Source: Coriaria nepalensis
Lineage: Eukaryota; Streptophyta; Magnoliopsida; Cucurbitales; Coriariaceae
Reading direction: 5' to 3'
DNA: 64,000 nucleotides
Assembly: GCA_027186245.1 (NCBI GenBank)
Contig: CP114484.1
Coordinates: 3,608,501 to 3,672,500 of the forward strand
Both the position numbers and the translations under genes were made by a program. The notes beneath the pieces are model-generated. The model was not told the origin of the DNA. It did not search any database and worked only from the letters and a program-made list of their open reading frames with translations. The first letter of the stretch is position 1. Each line of letters opens with the position of its first letter. Shown in pieces: positions 1 through 11,877 of this stretch.

Positions 1-1221
1 AAGTTCATTAAAGAAAATAAAATATTTAAATTTCCTCAATTCATTTAACTTTTTTTCTTTTTCTTTTCTCATTTACTCTTTCTTTCTTTCTTTTTTTTTT
101 TTTTTTTAGATTCAATTAAGAGAATATGAAATTAATTAAATAATAATAATAATAATAATAATAAGATTCTTACGAACGGGTTTAAGAAAAAAAAATTTAC
201 CACAATAAATTCTTACTGCAAAAAAGACGAATGAATATATAAGAAAAACTCTCCGATTTAAAGTGGAAAAAAAAAAAAGTCTAAATAAAAGTTGGTATAA
301 ACTTTTTTTCTCCTCTTTTATTATTTTTAAATTTTATATTATATATTAATTTAAACATAAAAAATGAACCTGATGCGAAAGTCGTACTTTGTATCTTTTT
401 TCATCATAAATTTCATGGGTAGTTTGTCTTTGGGTGAATAAAAATCGGTGACTTTAGTTGATCGAGAGAAAGTATGTGTTTTAAGGGTGTACATATAGGT
501 TTTGAAATTATAGGGGTGCATGTGTAATAAGTGCAAACCATGATAGGTGCCACACACGATTTACTCGAAACTTAATAATAATTTAGAAAGAGAAGAAATT
601 CCTCAGTAGAAGTTGATAACTAGGAGAGGCAACTTCTGGCCAATTAAATATATATTTGGGTATTCTTATTATTATATATCTTTTCAATCATTATTTTGTG
701 GTTTTTTTCTTCTTTCTTTTAAAAAATTTTAATAAGCAAAAAAAAAAAAAAATTTATTTGAAAATAAAGTTTTTGGTCCTTAAGAATTTATTTATTAATC
801 TAAATATATTATAATTTAATATGAAAAAAAACTATATCTATCATTTAAAATATTTGCTAAATGATCTACTACAAAATTATTTTCCATAAATATATATTTT
901 ATAATAATTTCAAAAGACTTTTGACCCCAACTGTACGCATTGTCGTCGTTGTGAAGTAATCAAGACAATTTTGTGGGCCTATTTGACATTTTAATTTTTT
1001 TATAAAAAAAGATGATTTTGTATCGTAAACAATCAAACTCTATCAACTCATTAGATTAAACCAAATGAATTGAAATAATATTCCAATACGTATGTATTCT
1101 TATACCTATAAGCTACTACAATCGTATATATGGTAGGTCTCAAAACTAATTATTCACTGACACGTACTCCTCTTCCTACCTGGCAAACGGCGTGCTTGCA
1201 CGCCGTCTCCCATTCAAATTC
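1..1221. other. AT-rich intergenic spacer
   Basis: No coding or RNA gene is visible. The stretch holds poly-A/poly-T runs and an (AAT)n microsatellite near 143-168. Short open frames here lack any recognisable motif and are low-complexity. Confidence 0.7.
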
Positions 1222-1225
1222 ACAC

Positions 1226-1235
1226 TATAAATATA
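1226..1235 (+). promoter_or_regulatory. TATA box of the small peptide gene
   Basis: A strong TATA element (tataaatata) lies about 75 bases before the ATG at 1310. A pyrimidine-rich stretch with TCATT motifs follows about 30 bases downstream, a plausible transcription start. This is the main reason for treating the short frame downstream as a gene. Confidence 0.5.
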
Positions 1236-1309
1236 TCACCCAATTCAATATTACTTCTCATTCATTACATTGATCTCCATTACTTTGATTTAAGGTTTGT
1301 GCTTCAATC

Positions 1310-1504
1310 ATGGTGATCTTGGCTGGCAGCTTAGTAGTTGTACATGGGTGTGGTTCTTGTGATGATATTCAACATTATCAAGCAGCATACATTTGGCAAG
1401 GATACTATCATGATACTCATAAAATCTATGGCGATGGCTATCTAGCTTGTGCCGAATCTGACGGGGATGACGACGGCTGTTATGATTATGCTCCAGCTGC
1501 CTGA
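1310..1504 (+). CDS. Small cysteine-containing peptide, unknown family
   Basis: A 64-residue frame. It opens with a hydrophobic stretch (ILAGSLVVV) that looks like a short or truncated signal peptide. Four cysteines follow: a CGSC pair near residues 14-17 and single Cys near 47 and 57. The middle is rich in Tyr and His, and an acidic run (DGDDDG) lies before the end. An in-frame TGA lies eight codons before the ATG, so the frame cannot extend upstream without splicing. The sequence just before the ATG (aag/gtttgt) could be read as a splice donor, so an exon arrangement I cannot resolve is possible. A good TATA box and leader precede it. I do not recognise the family. A secreted cysteine-rich peptide is an inference from composition only. 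Confidence 0.35.
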   Translation: MVILAGSLVVVHGCGSCDDIQHYQAAYIWQGYYHDTHKIYGDGYLACAESDGDDDGCYDYAPAA

Positions 1505-1957
1505 GATGATTAAGCTGTGTTAATAATATCCGGTATAGTGAAATTGATTTGAATTTTGTTTTTGGTTTAACAGAGAACTTGGGTTAATATTATTGTACCA
1601 TATATATCTAACTATTGATGATGCTTATTCATATTTTCATCATCTATGTTATGATGAATCCAAATATAATATTTTAACGAATAATGTATTATTACTTTTG
1701 GTGAATTAATTGGTATAAAATATTACTTGTTGAGAATTTCAGCCAATTGATAAGCTTGTTCTCATATGAATAAAATAGTCTGATTTCTGTATTTATTGTC
1801 AATTTTCATTTTATAAAAGTCAAAACCCTAACGAATCTGTCCCCTACTCAAATAGCACATCTTTATGCGAAGTCTTCCATTAGAGCTGTCCAATGATAAT
1901 AATAGTTTGTTAGGATGATAATTAATTAGTAATTGAGACTCGATCGTTTAACATGAT
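1505..1957. other. AT-rich spacer
   Basis: Probable 3' untranslated and intergenic sequence downstream of the small peptide gene. No further gene or repeat is visible. Confidence 0.6.
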
Positions 1958-2710
1958 TTGTTCAGTTTTTTTTTTTTTTTTATTATTATTTTTATTTTTT
2001 ATTTTTTAAGGAATTGAGGTATTCTAAATCTTCAAAACGATGTAATTTGGAACGAAATTGACGCAGCATAGAAAGGTAAAGAAAAGAAAAGATTTTGTTT
2101 GTAAGAACATGAACATATATTTGCTTGATTATACTCGAACGGACGTGATAACAATGGAATCTACCAGAGAGAAAACTCAAAATTTGTTTATGGCCGGCAA
2201 AAAGGTTACAAAGTTCATTCCAACCTAAATTCTGTTTATTTAAAGCTGCCCACAAAAAAGGCCACAAAGTTCTTACCTATTCGACTAGTCACGATAATTT
2301 AAAAAATTTATGAAATGATCCCTAAATTTATTAAAAACAAAAAATAGACACCTGAAATTTGATTTTGCATCACTCATGCAAAAATGTAGAAAAAAAAAAA
2401 AAAACTTGTGGAAATTGTTTCCCCTAATTTCGCTTTATTTCCAGTTGTTTTATAAATATTTCCTCTAACTGTTCTGTTGCATCATAATTTTTTCAACTTT
2501 TTAATAATTTTTTTTTGTTGAAAGTCTGGAATCCGATTGAATGATCTTCTAGTTAGTAAATATTGAGATTTGGGCCTCAGTCTCTCTGAGTAGATACGGT
2601 CCGACTATTTAAGATTTTTCATATCCACAACTATATTACATATGAGGGAGATCAAAAGCATAACGAGAACGAACATGTTTCTTGCTCATTGGCCTATATA
2701 TATATACTCA
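1958..2710. repeat. Tandem duplication, copy 1
   Basis: This block is repeated almost base for base in the next 0.8 kb. Shared landmarks run in the same order and orientation: ttgttcag then poly-T, aaggaattgaggtattc, ggccggcaaaaagg, and the terminal cctatatata...actcattg. The offset at the aaggaattgagg landmark is 782 bases. Differences are mostly homopolymer lengths plus a few small indels, so the duplication is recent. Both copies contain the same short minus-strand frame of about 90 residues, which has no family motif and is probably not coding. Confidence 0.9.
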
Positions 2711-3500
2711 TTGTTCAGTTTTTTTTATTTTTTTATTTTTTTATTTTTTTATTTTTTTATTTTTTTATTTTTTTATTTTTTTATTTTTTAAGGAATTGAG
2801 GTATTCTAAATCTTCAAAACGATGTAATTTGGAACGAAATTGACGCAGCATAGAAAGGTAAAGAAAAGAAAAGATTTTGTTTGTAAGAACATGAACATAT
2901 ATTTGCTTGATTATACTCGAACGGACGTGATAACAATGGAATCTACCAGAGAGAAAACTCAAAATTTGTTTATGGCCGGCAAAAAGGTTACAAAGTTCAT
3001 TCCAACCTAAATTCTGTTTATTTAAAGCTGCCCACAAAAAAAGGCCACAAAGTTCTTACCTATTCGACTAGTCACGATAATTTAAAAAATTTATGAAATG
3101 ATCCCTAAATTTATTAAAAACATAAAAATAGACACCTGAAATTTGATTTTGCATCACTCATGCAAAAATGTAGAAAAAAAAAAAACTTGTGGAAATTGTT
3201 TCCCCTAATTTCGCTTTATTTCCAGTTGTTTTATAAATATTTCCTCTAACTGTTCTGTTGCATCATAATTTTTTCAACTTTTTAATAATATATTTTTTTT
3301 GAAAGTCTGGAATCCGATTGAATGATCTTCTAGTTAGTAAATATTGAGATTTGGGCCTCAGTCTCTCTGAGTAGATACGGTCCGACTATTTAAGATTTTT
3401 CATATCCACAACTATATTACATCCGACATATGAGGGAGATCAAAAGCATAACGAGAACGAACATGTTTCTTGCTCATTTGGCCTATATATATACTCATTG
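2711..3500. repeat. Tandem duplication, copy 2, with octamer minisatellite at its start
   Basis: Second copy of the preceding block. It opens with ttgttcag and then a run of eight or more octamers made of seven T and one A (about 2719-2789), which is a shorter mixed T/A tract in copy 1. The copy ends at the actcattg landmark, exactly where the neighbouring copia LTR appears to begin. Confidence 0.9.
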
Positions 3501-3746
3501 GTTCCAACAATCTTGCCGTTATACCCTCTGCCTGCTTTATTAACACGTCCTGTGTGTGAATGTTCTGTAAACTACCATACCAAAAAGAATATTCATTTAT
3601 AATAATATATTACAGAAGGTATATAAATGAGTATTAATGTATTGTGCCATATGTATGGCAAAATATACAGAAGGAAATAAACAACAGCTATGAGAATGGG
3701 CCAATGACAGTAATCAAGGAGAGTCAGACGGTGACTGTCCTTGACA
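3499..3746 (-). repeat. Probable 3' LTR of copia element 1
   Basis: Read on the minus strand, the pol stop codon is followed by a purine-rich tract (ttataggaga) and then TGTCAAGG, a typical LTR start. A TATA-like motif (tttatatacc) lies within, and the block ends at a CA beside the duplicated unit. No partner LTR is present, so the boundaries are inferred from the TG..CA rule only. Confidence 0.5.
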
Positions 3747-5237
3747 TCTCCTATAAGTTTAGCGTGGGATTAGAGCAAACGTGAAGCTTGGACCGAAAAA
3801 GTGCATATAGAGGACGAAAGACACTCTTAGTAAAAATATCAATAACTTGGAAATTCGATGGAAGATATTGGATGGAAAGACTGCCATCAGCCACTAGATC
3901 ACGGATGAAGTGGCAGTCAAGATCTATGTGGTGACTTCGAGACCAAGAAAATAACTCAAGTTTCCAAGATCCTTGATAGCCATTCAAAATGCAATTGATG
4001 AATGAAGCTACTGAGCAGGGTAGGATTGTTGCTGGTGAGAATGATGTCATCCACATAGAGTAACAAATAAATGAGATTTTGCTGTTTACTAAAGACAAAG
4101 ACAGAAGTGTCGGCACGACTGCAGGGGAAACCAAGTTTGAGAAGAAAGGTGCTAAGTCGTTGAAACCAAGCACGTGATGCTTGTTTTAAGCCATAAAGCG
4201 CTTTCTTCAGTTTGCAAGCATGATTGGGAAACCGAGATCGACATAGCCTGGAGGTTGCTCCATATAGATGTTTTCATGCGAAATGCCATTGAGAAAGACA
4301 TTTTTATTTTTAACATCGAGCTGATATAAGGACCATTTATTTGTGACTGCAAGAGAGAGGACAACACGAACAAAGGCCGCTTTGACAATAGGACTGAAAG
4401 TATTAGTGTAGTCAAGATCAGGCACTTGGGTAAAATCCTTAGCGACCATTTGGAGCTGAGCTGACAATATTGGTGTTGGGATGCCGAGGTACAAGGGCCC
4501 AAGTATTATTGGAGTGGAGAGCTTTGACTTTTTCATCCATAGCGGCAAGCCAAGCAGGATAGTTGGCAACAGATTTAGAACCTTTGGGCTCAGTAGAAGT
4601 AAGAAGATCATGGAGAAGACTGGAAAAGTGTAAATAACTGATGTAAGCCGGATGTCGGGGCTTGAAAATACATGCCTTAGCCTAGTGATCATATAGCGTT
4701 GAACAAGAGGATCAGAGGTATGAATAGACTCTGCCTGGCTCGAGGGCGCCATGTGAGGATCATACTATAATGGAGCAGAATGAGATGTCATGGCAGGAGC
4801 AGAATGAGAGGCCATGGCAGGAGCAGATGCCGTAGCATAAAGAAGAGGGTGAAAAAAAAGTCATGGGCAGCCGTATATAAGTCGTGCTGAAAGCATCAAC
4901 TCAGAAACATGGGGAACATGAGAATGAAACAAGAGAGCAAGGCCAGTCTCACTAATATGACAATCTTTTTCTCTTCCATTTTGAGAAAGCGCATAGGGAC
5001 AAGATATTTGATGATGAATGCCAGTCATGCGAAAATGAGATTTGAAACGATTGCTAGTGAACTTAGTCCCGCCATCACTTTGAAAAATTTTAATTTTACG
5101 AGAAAAGCGATTTTCAAATAATTGCTGGATAAAAGGTAAGTGAAAATCAAGAAATGTGAGTGAAAATCAGATTTCAACTTCATAGGATAAAAGGTAAGTA
5201 AAATGTGAGTGATCATCTCTAAAATAATATTCTTCAT
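3747..5237 (-). pseudogene. Ty1/copia pol remnant (integrase, RT, RNase H), 5'-truncated
   Basis: Reading down the minus strand, the right end (about 5140-4870) encodes an integrase-core fragment with FQSDGGTKF and HQISCPY motifs. The reverse transcriptase follows at about 4540-4150 ([31 protein letters not shown]), then LYGLKQASR, and YVDDIILTSN at about 4030-4070 in a different frame. The frame then jumps straight to the RNase H tail (HHIDLDCHFIRD, IDIFTKS) at about 3930-3800. The connection and most of RNase H are therefore deleted. Several frameshifts separate the pieces. Gag, protease and the 5' LTR are missing. It is a dead copy on the strand opposite to the adjacent duplication. Confidence 0.85.
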
Positions 5238-8200
5238 CTTCCACCGCTACCGTCTGATATGAAATCGTCCAACTAACAAAAGGCTAGAAATTTCATATTT
5301 ATTTCCCTTTAATATAATTTAGATGTGTAAAAGAGTTGAGATTTTACTTAATTAGTGTTTCTCTAATTTTGATTGTTAATTTCTTTTTTACAAACGTATT
5401 AAGAGTTTTGAAAATCATTACTAAAATGCCCAACGTTCTTATTAAACATTTTCTTAAAATTAGTGATAGTGAATCATACCATCTCAACCTTGTTCTTCAC
5501 TTCGATGAATCTAAAATCCCAACACTCACAGATATTAAACACAATCATGTAATTCCTAGATTAATAACGTTAGTTCTCAGACAGATCTATAAGTCTTTAT
5601 TTTAAACCCGACAATAACTCATCTTACAATGTTTTTAAATCGTGTAAACCCTAAATTTACTATTAATCCTAAGATTTTAAATTTTAATCTTGAGAACAAT
5701 TCATTTGATAATATTTACTTAAACCTAAATCTAACAATGTCAAAACCGAAAGCAAACATTCATTAAACCCCTTAAGTTGATCCTAACTCTATAATCCTAA
5801 ATTTTAACCATTCTATCTCCTTATTTGCTTCACCCCAAAAAGCTTGAGTACTCTATTTTCAATCTTAAACTCTAATTTATTTAGTTGTTTACTAGTACTA
5901 AACCCAAATATGAGTAGCACTAAACTCTCAAACCAGTAATCCTATAGTCAATTCAAATAAAATAATCAACTTTCATTGTTCATGAATCTTGAATACAAAA
6001 AAGTAAATCCTAAATTAATAAAATTAGCTCATAAACCTAAACCTAAGAACTTCATTACGTACTAAACCCAAAAGTAATTCGTGAATAGTTCATTAGTTTA
6101 AGTTAATGACAAATGCCAAATCTAAAAATTATAGGAAATTTACATAGAGAAATTTAATCCTAAATCAACACAGAAAATTTAGCTAAGGTAAGAAAATTTA
6201 TATGGCGAAATTCCGGCGAACCTCAAACACGAATAACCTGAATTTAGAATTTTTTGGGCTTTTTAGTTTGATAGGATAAGTTGATGGACTGTGATCCAAC
6301 GGAATTATAGTGGGCTTCTCCAATCAATTTGGGCTCCATTTTGTACTAATTTAGGTCTTTCACCAATTTTCTTCCTACACCCAAAATAAATAAAATACAA
6401 TAAAAATAAGAAAATAAAATTAGAAAGGAAAGTTTTCTTTTTGATTGGGGAGTATATTTGAATTTATTAAGATTGCTATCTTAACATTACATTCTATTTT
6501 AAATATGTGCCACCTCAGCATGCTTAATGATGTCGGACGATCCGCAACTATTTTTATATATTTAAATCAGATTTCAACCGTAGATTACACGACGCAAATT
6601 GTATCGTATATTTACTCATATATAAAGTTAATTATATATATTTCATAATTAACTTCATAATTAACATCATACTCGATCTGTTAATGTATACTTCGTATGG
6701 TATGATATTTATTCTAAATGACAATTTATGCAAGATCAGTACGGAGTTTTTGTTAATGTTTCTTGTTGGTTTATCTTTGTATTGAATCTGTCCTTAGTTT
6801 GCGATTTTGCTTCTGAAAGAGAAAATTTTCTGCTGTTTAAACCATCTAGTATATGTTATACGTTATAACTGGAATGAGAGGAAGATCAAAAACAGTAAGA
6901 GGGAATGTTCCTGGCACTCCGGCCTCAATATGCTGTTTGCAGCAACCTTACCATTTACTGATCTTTGCCTGCTAATCTTACCTTTAATTGTATTCCTACT
7001 CTTTGTTTTTTTGGTTGATGATTATTTGGAGCATGGCGAGGAAAGAGATAGATTAAAAGATCTAATTGTATCTCTAAGAAAAGGATACTATAATGAAGTT
7101 GGTTCCTCATATTGAGAGCACTAGGACAAAGCCATATCTTATTCACAAAAGACAACGTCGTACGCTTGTTGTTGGTTTGGTGTTTTTCGTCCTTGTGGCC
7201 TGAGATTTGGTTAAGATGTATTGTTGTATAGCGTGAGTAGTGCAATGCCACTATTGTTGGAGATTGTTCTTATAAATAATCTAAACTTAAATTAGGAATA
7301 AAAAAATCAAGAGACTTATGTTGTTTTTATATCAAATTTTAAAGTGCTTGTCTGCAATCCAATACATCACAATGTCTAATATCATTGCTCAGTGTTCCGG
7401 AATTAGCGGATCATGAGATTGTTTCTTTAGCCTTCCTCCAAGTTGTGTTATTGTCATTCCTAGTAAGAGTTATCACCTCAGCCTTAACAGTGTTGGTCAT
7501 AAGGAAAAATCTTTATGACGACAACTTATGTTCCAATATTTTGTATTTTTTAATCATCAGATACAATCATAATCCTGTAGCCAAAAACAAAACGTATGAT
7601 GATCCGAATCCACACTTTACTAGCCGTAGGAATGTTGACGAAGTGACCAGTGTATCTGGTCACTATAATTTCAATAAAATTGAATGCAATCTCCTCCTCC
7701 TCCATCCATTCTTTTCCTCCTTTGCTAGTCGGTTGTGATACTACGAAACTTAAATTGAAATTCGTAAGCCTTATATCTAATGTATGTATAAATGATGATA
7801 TAAGAAGCATTGATTTTTATTTTCATTTTTGCTGATAAATCTCTGAATCATACGGGGCACAACTAACATCATTTATCAATATTTTTTTAAACCTATATAT
7901 AAGACAACAAATTCTTGTAAAGCTGTAATCTCTCAGCTATCTTATAACTTGGATGCATAAGATTATCCAACTCTGAGGCTACTTATACCGACTCATTCAC
8001 GTCCCCAACCTTGAGATCAACTAAATAATCTTTACTTTTCGTTAAATACCGAACATAACATAATGCCCTTCCAATATATTGGCATTGTCTGAAGTTAGTT
8101 CACTTTCTTTGAGTAGGAAAAACACTTGACTCGAGCTTGTATTATTCTAGAAGTCCCTAAGAAAAAATCAAGTAACTTTTTAGTTAATTGTAAAAGTATC

Positions 8201-9575
8201 CCGAAAGCTCGTAATTAATAAATATATATTAAATAATTAATAAATTAATTTATTAATTGAATTTTATAAACTAAATTAATTAAAATATTGATTAAATAAT
8301 TTAGATTACTAGTCCAATGAATAGCCGACCATAAATGATGAATGACTGACTAAGTCAAAGTTATAAGTTAATTTTTGATAACTTTAAACCTAATAGAGAA
8401 CTATACAAACAATCTAATAGGCCAGGATGAGAAGATGTTCTTTCTTGCCTTGACCAAAATTCCTCTAATGAGAAAATAGAGATTTTTTTTTCCCACGAGC
8501 TGTTCGAATCATATCATTAATCTAAGAATAAAAGCTCAACTGAGCAAACTAAACTATTTGGATTACAATTAGATGGTAAATACTTAAGTACCTCATTTTT
8601 CCTATTGAATTCGACCATGACGAAGGCGCAAAGAAATCGGTTAGGTTCTATATTAAGATTGGTAATTTCTTAGATTTTAATCCTGTTGATTTTCTAGAAC
8701 TTTTACATACTTTCTATTAAATGTATATTTAATATATACTTGTATAATCAATCTTGGAATATGTATATGACTTAACCGGTGTTTCAAATTAAATTCGTAA
8801 AAAATTTTAAATTAACTATTCCGTTTATGGATTACTTATAAATTAACCTATGATATTTTGTTATGAGCGTTCTCAATATTCACCTTTCCAACTTTCTCTT
8901 CTAGTCTATTGTCCTTGGCTTTCTCTTTAGTTTATATTACTTTGTTATCTGGGTTTTGTTGAAGATTATGTGAAAATTATGTGTTTTCAAAGATGACAGA
9001 CACATGACCACTTTGAAGAAATATTTATGGGAATGAAAACACGAGCTCTTTCAGCTGCACTCGACTCCTTTTTATTAAGGATCATATATTAAAAAAAAAA
9101 AAAATATATATATATATATATATACAACAATATAATATAACACCTCAAAATGTGAAAAAGGCAAGAATTAAAATATTAATATCGTCCAGAATACGTTATA
9201 CATAATAGATAGTTAAAGATTGTTTTCCGAACATCACACATTTTTCCAACACACATTTGTAGGAATGTTGATAAAATCACCGGTGATTGTATTACAAATA
9301 TAAGCATTGCGTTATTTTCATGAGCGTAAAATTTGTCTAGCTATTATGTTTTTTTTTTTTTTGGGTTTGGATTCTGGTCAAGGTAATGTTTGTCTAGCTA
9401 TAAGCATATAATATTTTTTGGTTGATATTCCTATGCTATTTTTTTTATTCGGTGTTTCATTTTTCAGCCAAGAAAGTGTTGTTGAATTGGAAAATTGTTC
9501 TATTCGAAAAATCTATCTAGTGGATCTTCACCACCAACTTTTGAAATTTGCAATCTATAAGTTCGCACTTGAGCA
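5238..9575. other. Gene-free AT-rich spacer
   Basis: I see no gene here. Frames near 5336-5605, 6807-7115 and 7385-7738 are open for 90-117 codons but show no domain, no codon pattern unlike the background and no splice structure. The part 5600-6190 is noticeably rich in scattered cctaaa/ccctaaa words without a regular period. A (TA)n run lies near 9102-9123. Confidence 0.6.
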
Positions 9576-9673
9576 TTAGAAGATGAATCACCAGCATTGT
9601 TTCTCGAATATGAAGTTTCTTGAATTAGAAGATGAATCACCAGCATTGTTTCTCGAATATGAAGTTTCTTGAA
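9576..9673. repeat. 49-bp direct tandem repeat, two copies plus partial third
   Basis: The word ttagaagatga starts at 9576, 9625 and 9674. The first two units are identical over 49 bases, and the third diverges after ttagaagatga. No coding function is apparent. Confidence 0.9.
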
Positions 9674-11826
9674 TTAGAAGATGAAACAATGACAGACATG
9701 GTGTTACTCTTCGTTGTGGAAAAAAAAGGACATGTCATTCTTCGTTTGGACAAAATAACCTAATGTTTCAGAAATTGTGACACCCAATGTCTTATAAAAT
9801 GTAAAGCTACAGTTCCAAGGTTTCCCGCCAAAAGAAAAACCACAGTTCCAATAAGAACTGCATGTTGGGTCGATATCAGAAAAATAAAGAAATAATAAAA
9901 ATAAAAAGAAGTAAAACGTATATTGTATATCGATGACAACTGAAAGAACGGATGAGTGCTGAAGCGGGGCAGGCAAGTTGGTCTGTTCCCAAAATGAATC
10001 ACACATTCACGGGAAGCCGCTGAACCCTTCTGCTCCTATCTCCTCAAGCCAGCCTCCAGGCTACAGAAAAAAAAAAAAAAAAAAATAATAATAATAATAA
10101 TAGCAATGATAATTCAAAAAATAAAATAAAATGAATGAAACAAAATTAACTATTAAGTTTTCGAGAATCGGATTCATGCATGATTTATCAAATTCGATTG
10201 TCATGTCGTCCTTGGTACCTCGTGTGTTACTTGCCTCGAGAAATGATTAAGCGTTGCCCATTGGGTAGAGGTAGCTGTTCATAAAGAAATAAAATGATCT
10301 TCTTTTTTTGTGCTTTGTAGGTTTCATGGTAAATGGTCCCAAATTTCATGCAATTGCTCTTATCTATATATATATATATATACGTTCAAATTACTATTAT
10401 TATTATTTAAAAAAATGCTCCAATAATCGGTGTTTGACTTCTTAGGATTCCAATGTACATTCATGCTACATGATTTGAATAATACTATTGTTAGGTACAA
10501 GAAAATCTTGTTAGTACCCATTACTTGATTCTAGATGTTCTAGCTTTTAATGGTTTTTCTTTCTTTTTTTTTTAATCTATCGAAATTTAACTGTGTAACA
10601 AGATTCTGTGTCATATGTGTCTGAAAATATTTACGTATGATTGGTTTATACATCATCTATTTGGGTGCATGTAATTAACTTCGATTTATTTGTTACCAGT
10701 AATTCTAAACAGAAACGAATGCAGCCTCGTCCAAGAATAAATACATTATTTCAAAAAATAAAAAATAAAAAGATAAAAATCCTACAGGGTAAATTGTCTA
10801 TGATCATATAATAAATTAAATCTTATTAAAATTATGAACATCACATATATAATAAAATTATGTAATATACGAAAATAATTCTGATAAGATTTATATTATT
10901 TAATAAGTGTTAGAAGCTCAATACCAATGTGAGGCCTATTCTCTATTACCACCGGATTAAGTTATGGGCTTCTGGGTATTTGTGGCTTTGATCAATCTGG
11001 TTACATCGAAGCCCTTAATCTCTTCCTACTTAAGCCATCCTTTTCCTCTTTCTTGCGATTAGAGTTCCTTATGCGTCGTTTGCTCTCTGCTCCTCTCTAC
11101 TGTGTTCTTATGATTTTATGCATGGAATCTGAGTTGTATTAATGTTATGCTTTACTTTCTACTTGATGTGTACTTATGATGAAGTGGAGTTTCTTCATGT
11201 AAGTCCTTGTGGTTTTAAAAGCTTATTGAAGGTATTAGCTTTATATCATCTTTCTTCGTGTAAGTCTATAGTGTAAAGTGATCCGGTGGTTTGTTAGAGC
11301 TTAAGTGGATATAACCCACGGTGAACCCCGATACCATGTGTGATATTATTTCTATTTTTCTGTTTAATCTTGCTTAATCAATCTCAATCTATAAATTGAA
11401 TCTCACATTAAATTTAGAATTAAGAATAAATAACTAAACAAATATGATAAAGTTGTAACAATTTGCATACTTTATCATATGATAATAGACCATTTTTATA
11501 TGAGGTAATGAGAATACGTCATGATGAATATGACCTTATATTTATAATTTGATACAAAATGGGCGAGAAAATACACCGCATTTATCTCTTTTTATATGGA
11601 GATGAATACAATATACTCAACAATAAATGACTACCAGAAATGAACGTTTGATAAAGTATTGAAGAAACCAACAATCCTTTACTCTCTCTCTCTATTAATA
11701 ATTGTGTATATTTTAAGCTTAAATACTTTTCTATCATATAACTACGCAACTAGCTACCTACCTAATTAATAGCAATGTGATCTCCTAAGAATACATATCT
11801 CAAGTGGCCGGAAACAACCAAAAAAA

Positions 11827-11877
<51 letters not shown>

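Noticed and set aside
1992..3037. Duplicated ~90-codon minus-strand frame in the two tandem copies
   Set aside because: Retention in both copies follows from the recent duplication, not selection, and no domain or promoter is evident.
5600..6190. Many cctaaa/ccctaaa words suggesting interstitial telomeric repeats
   Set aside because: The words are scattered without the 7-base period of plant telomeres, so AT-rich background is the simpler view.
6807..7115. 102-codon plus-strand frame with a hydrophobic segment
   Set aside because: I found no recognisable family, no promoter and no flanking exon. The hydrophobic run may be chance in AT-rich DNA.
9704..10006. 100-codon minus-strand open frame, Phe/Tyr-rich
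   Set aside because: Low-complexity hydrophobic runs come from A/T-rich repeats. No domain, promoter or splice structure supports it.
10910..11350. Possible small LTR element with PBS-like words (ataccaatgt, gataccatgt)
   Set aside because: No convincing pair of direct repeats could be matched by eye, so the element is not claimed.
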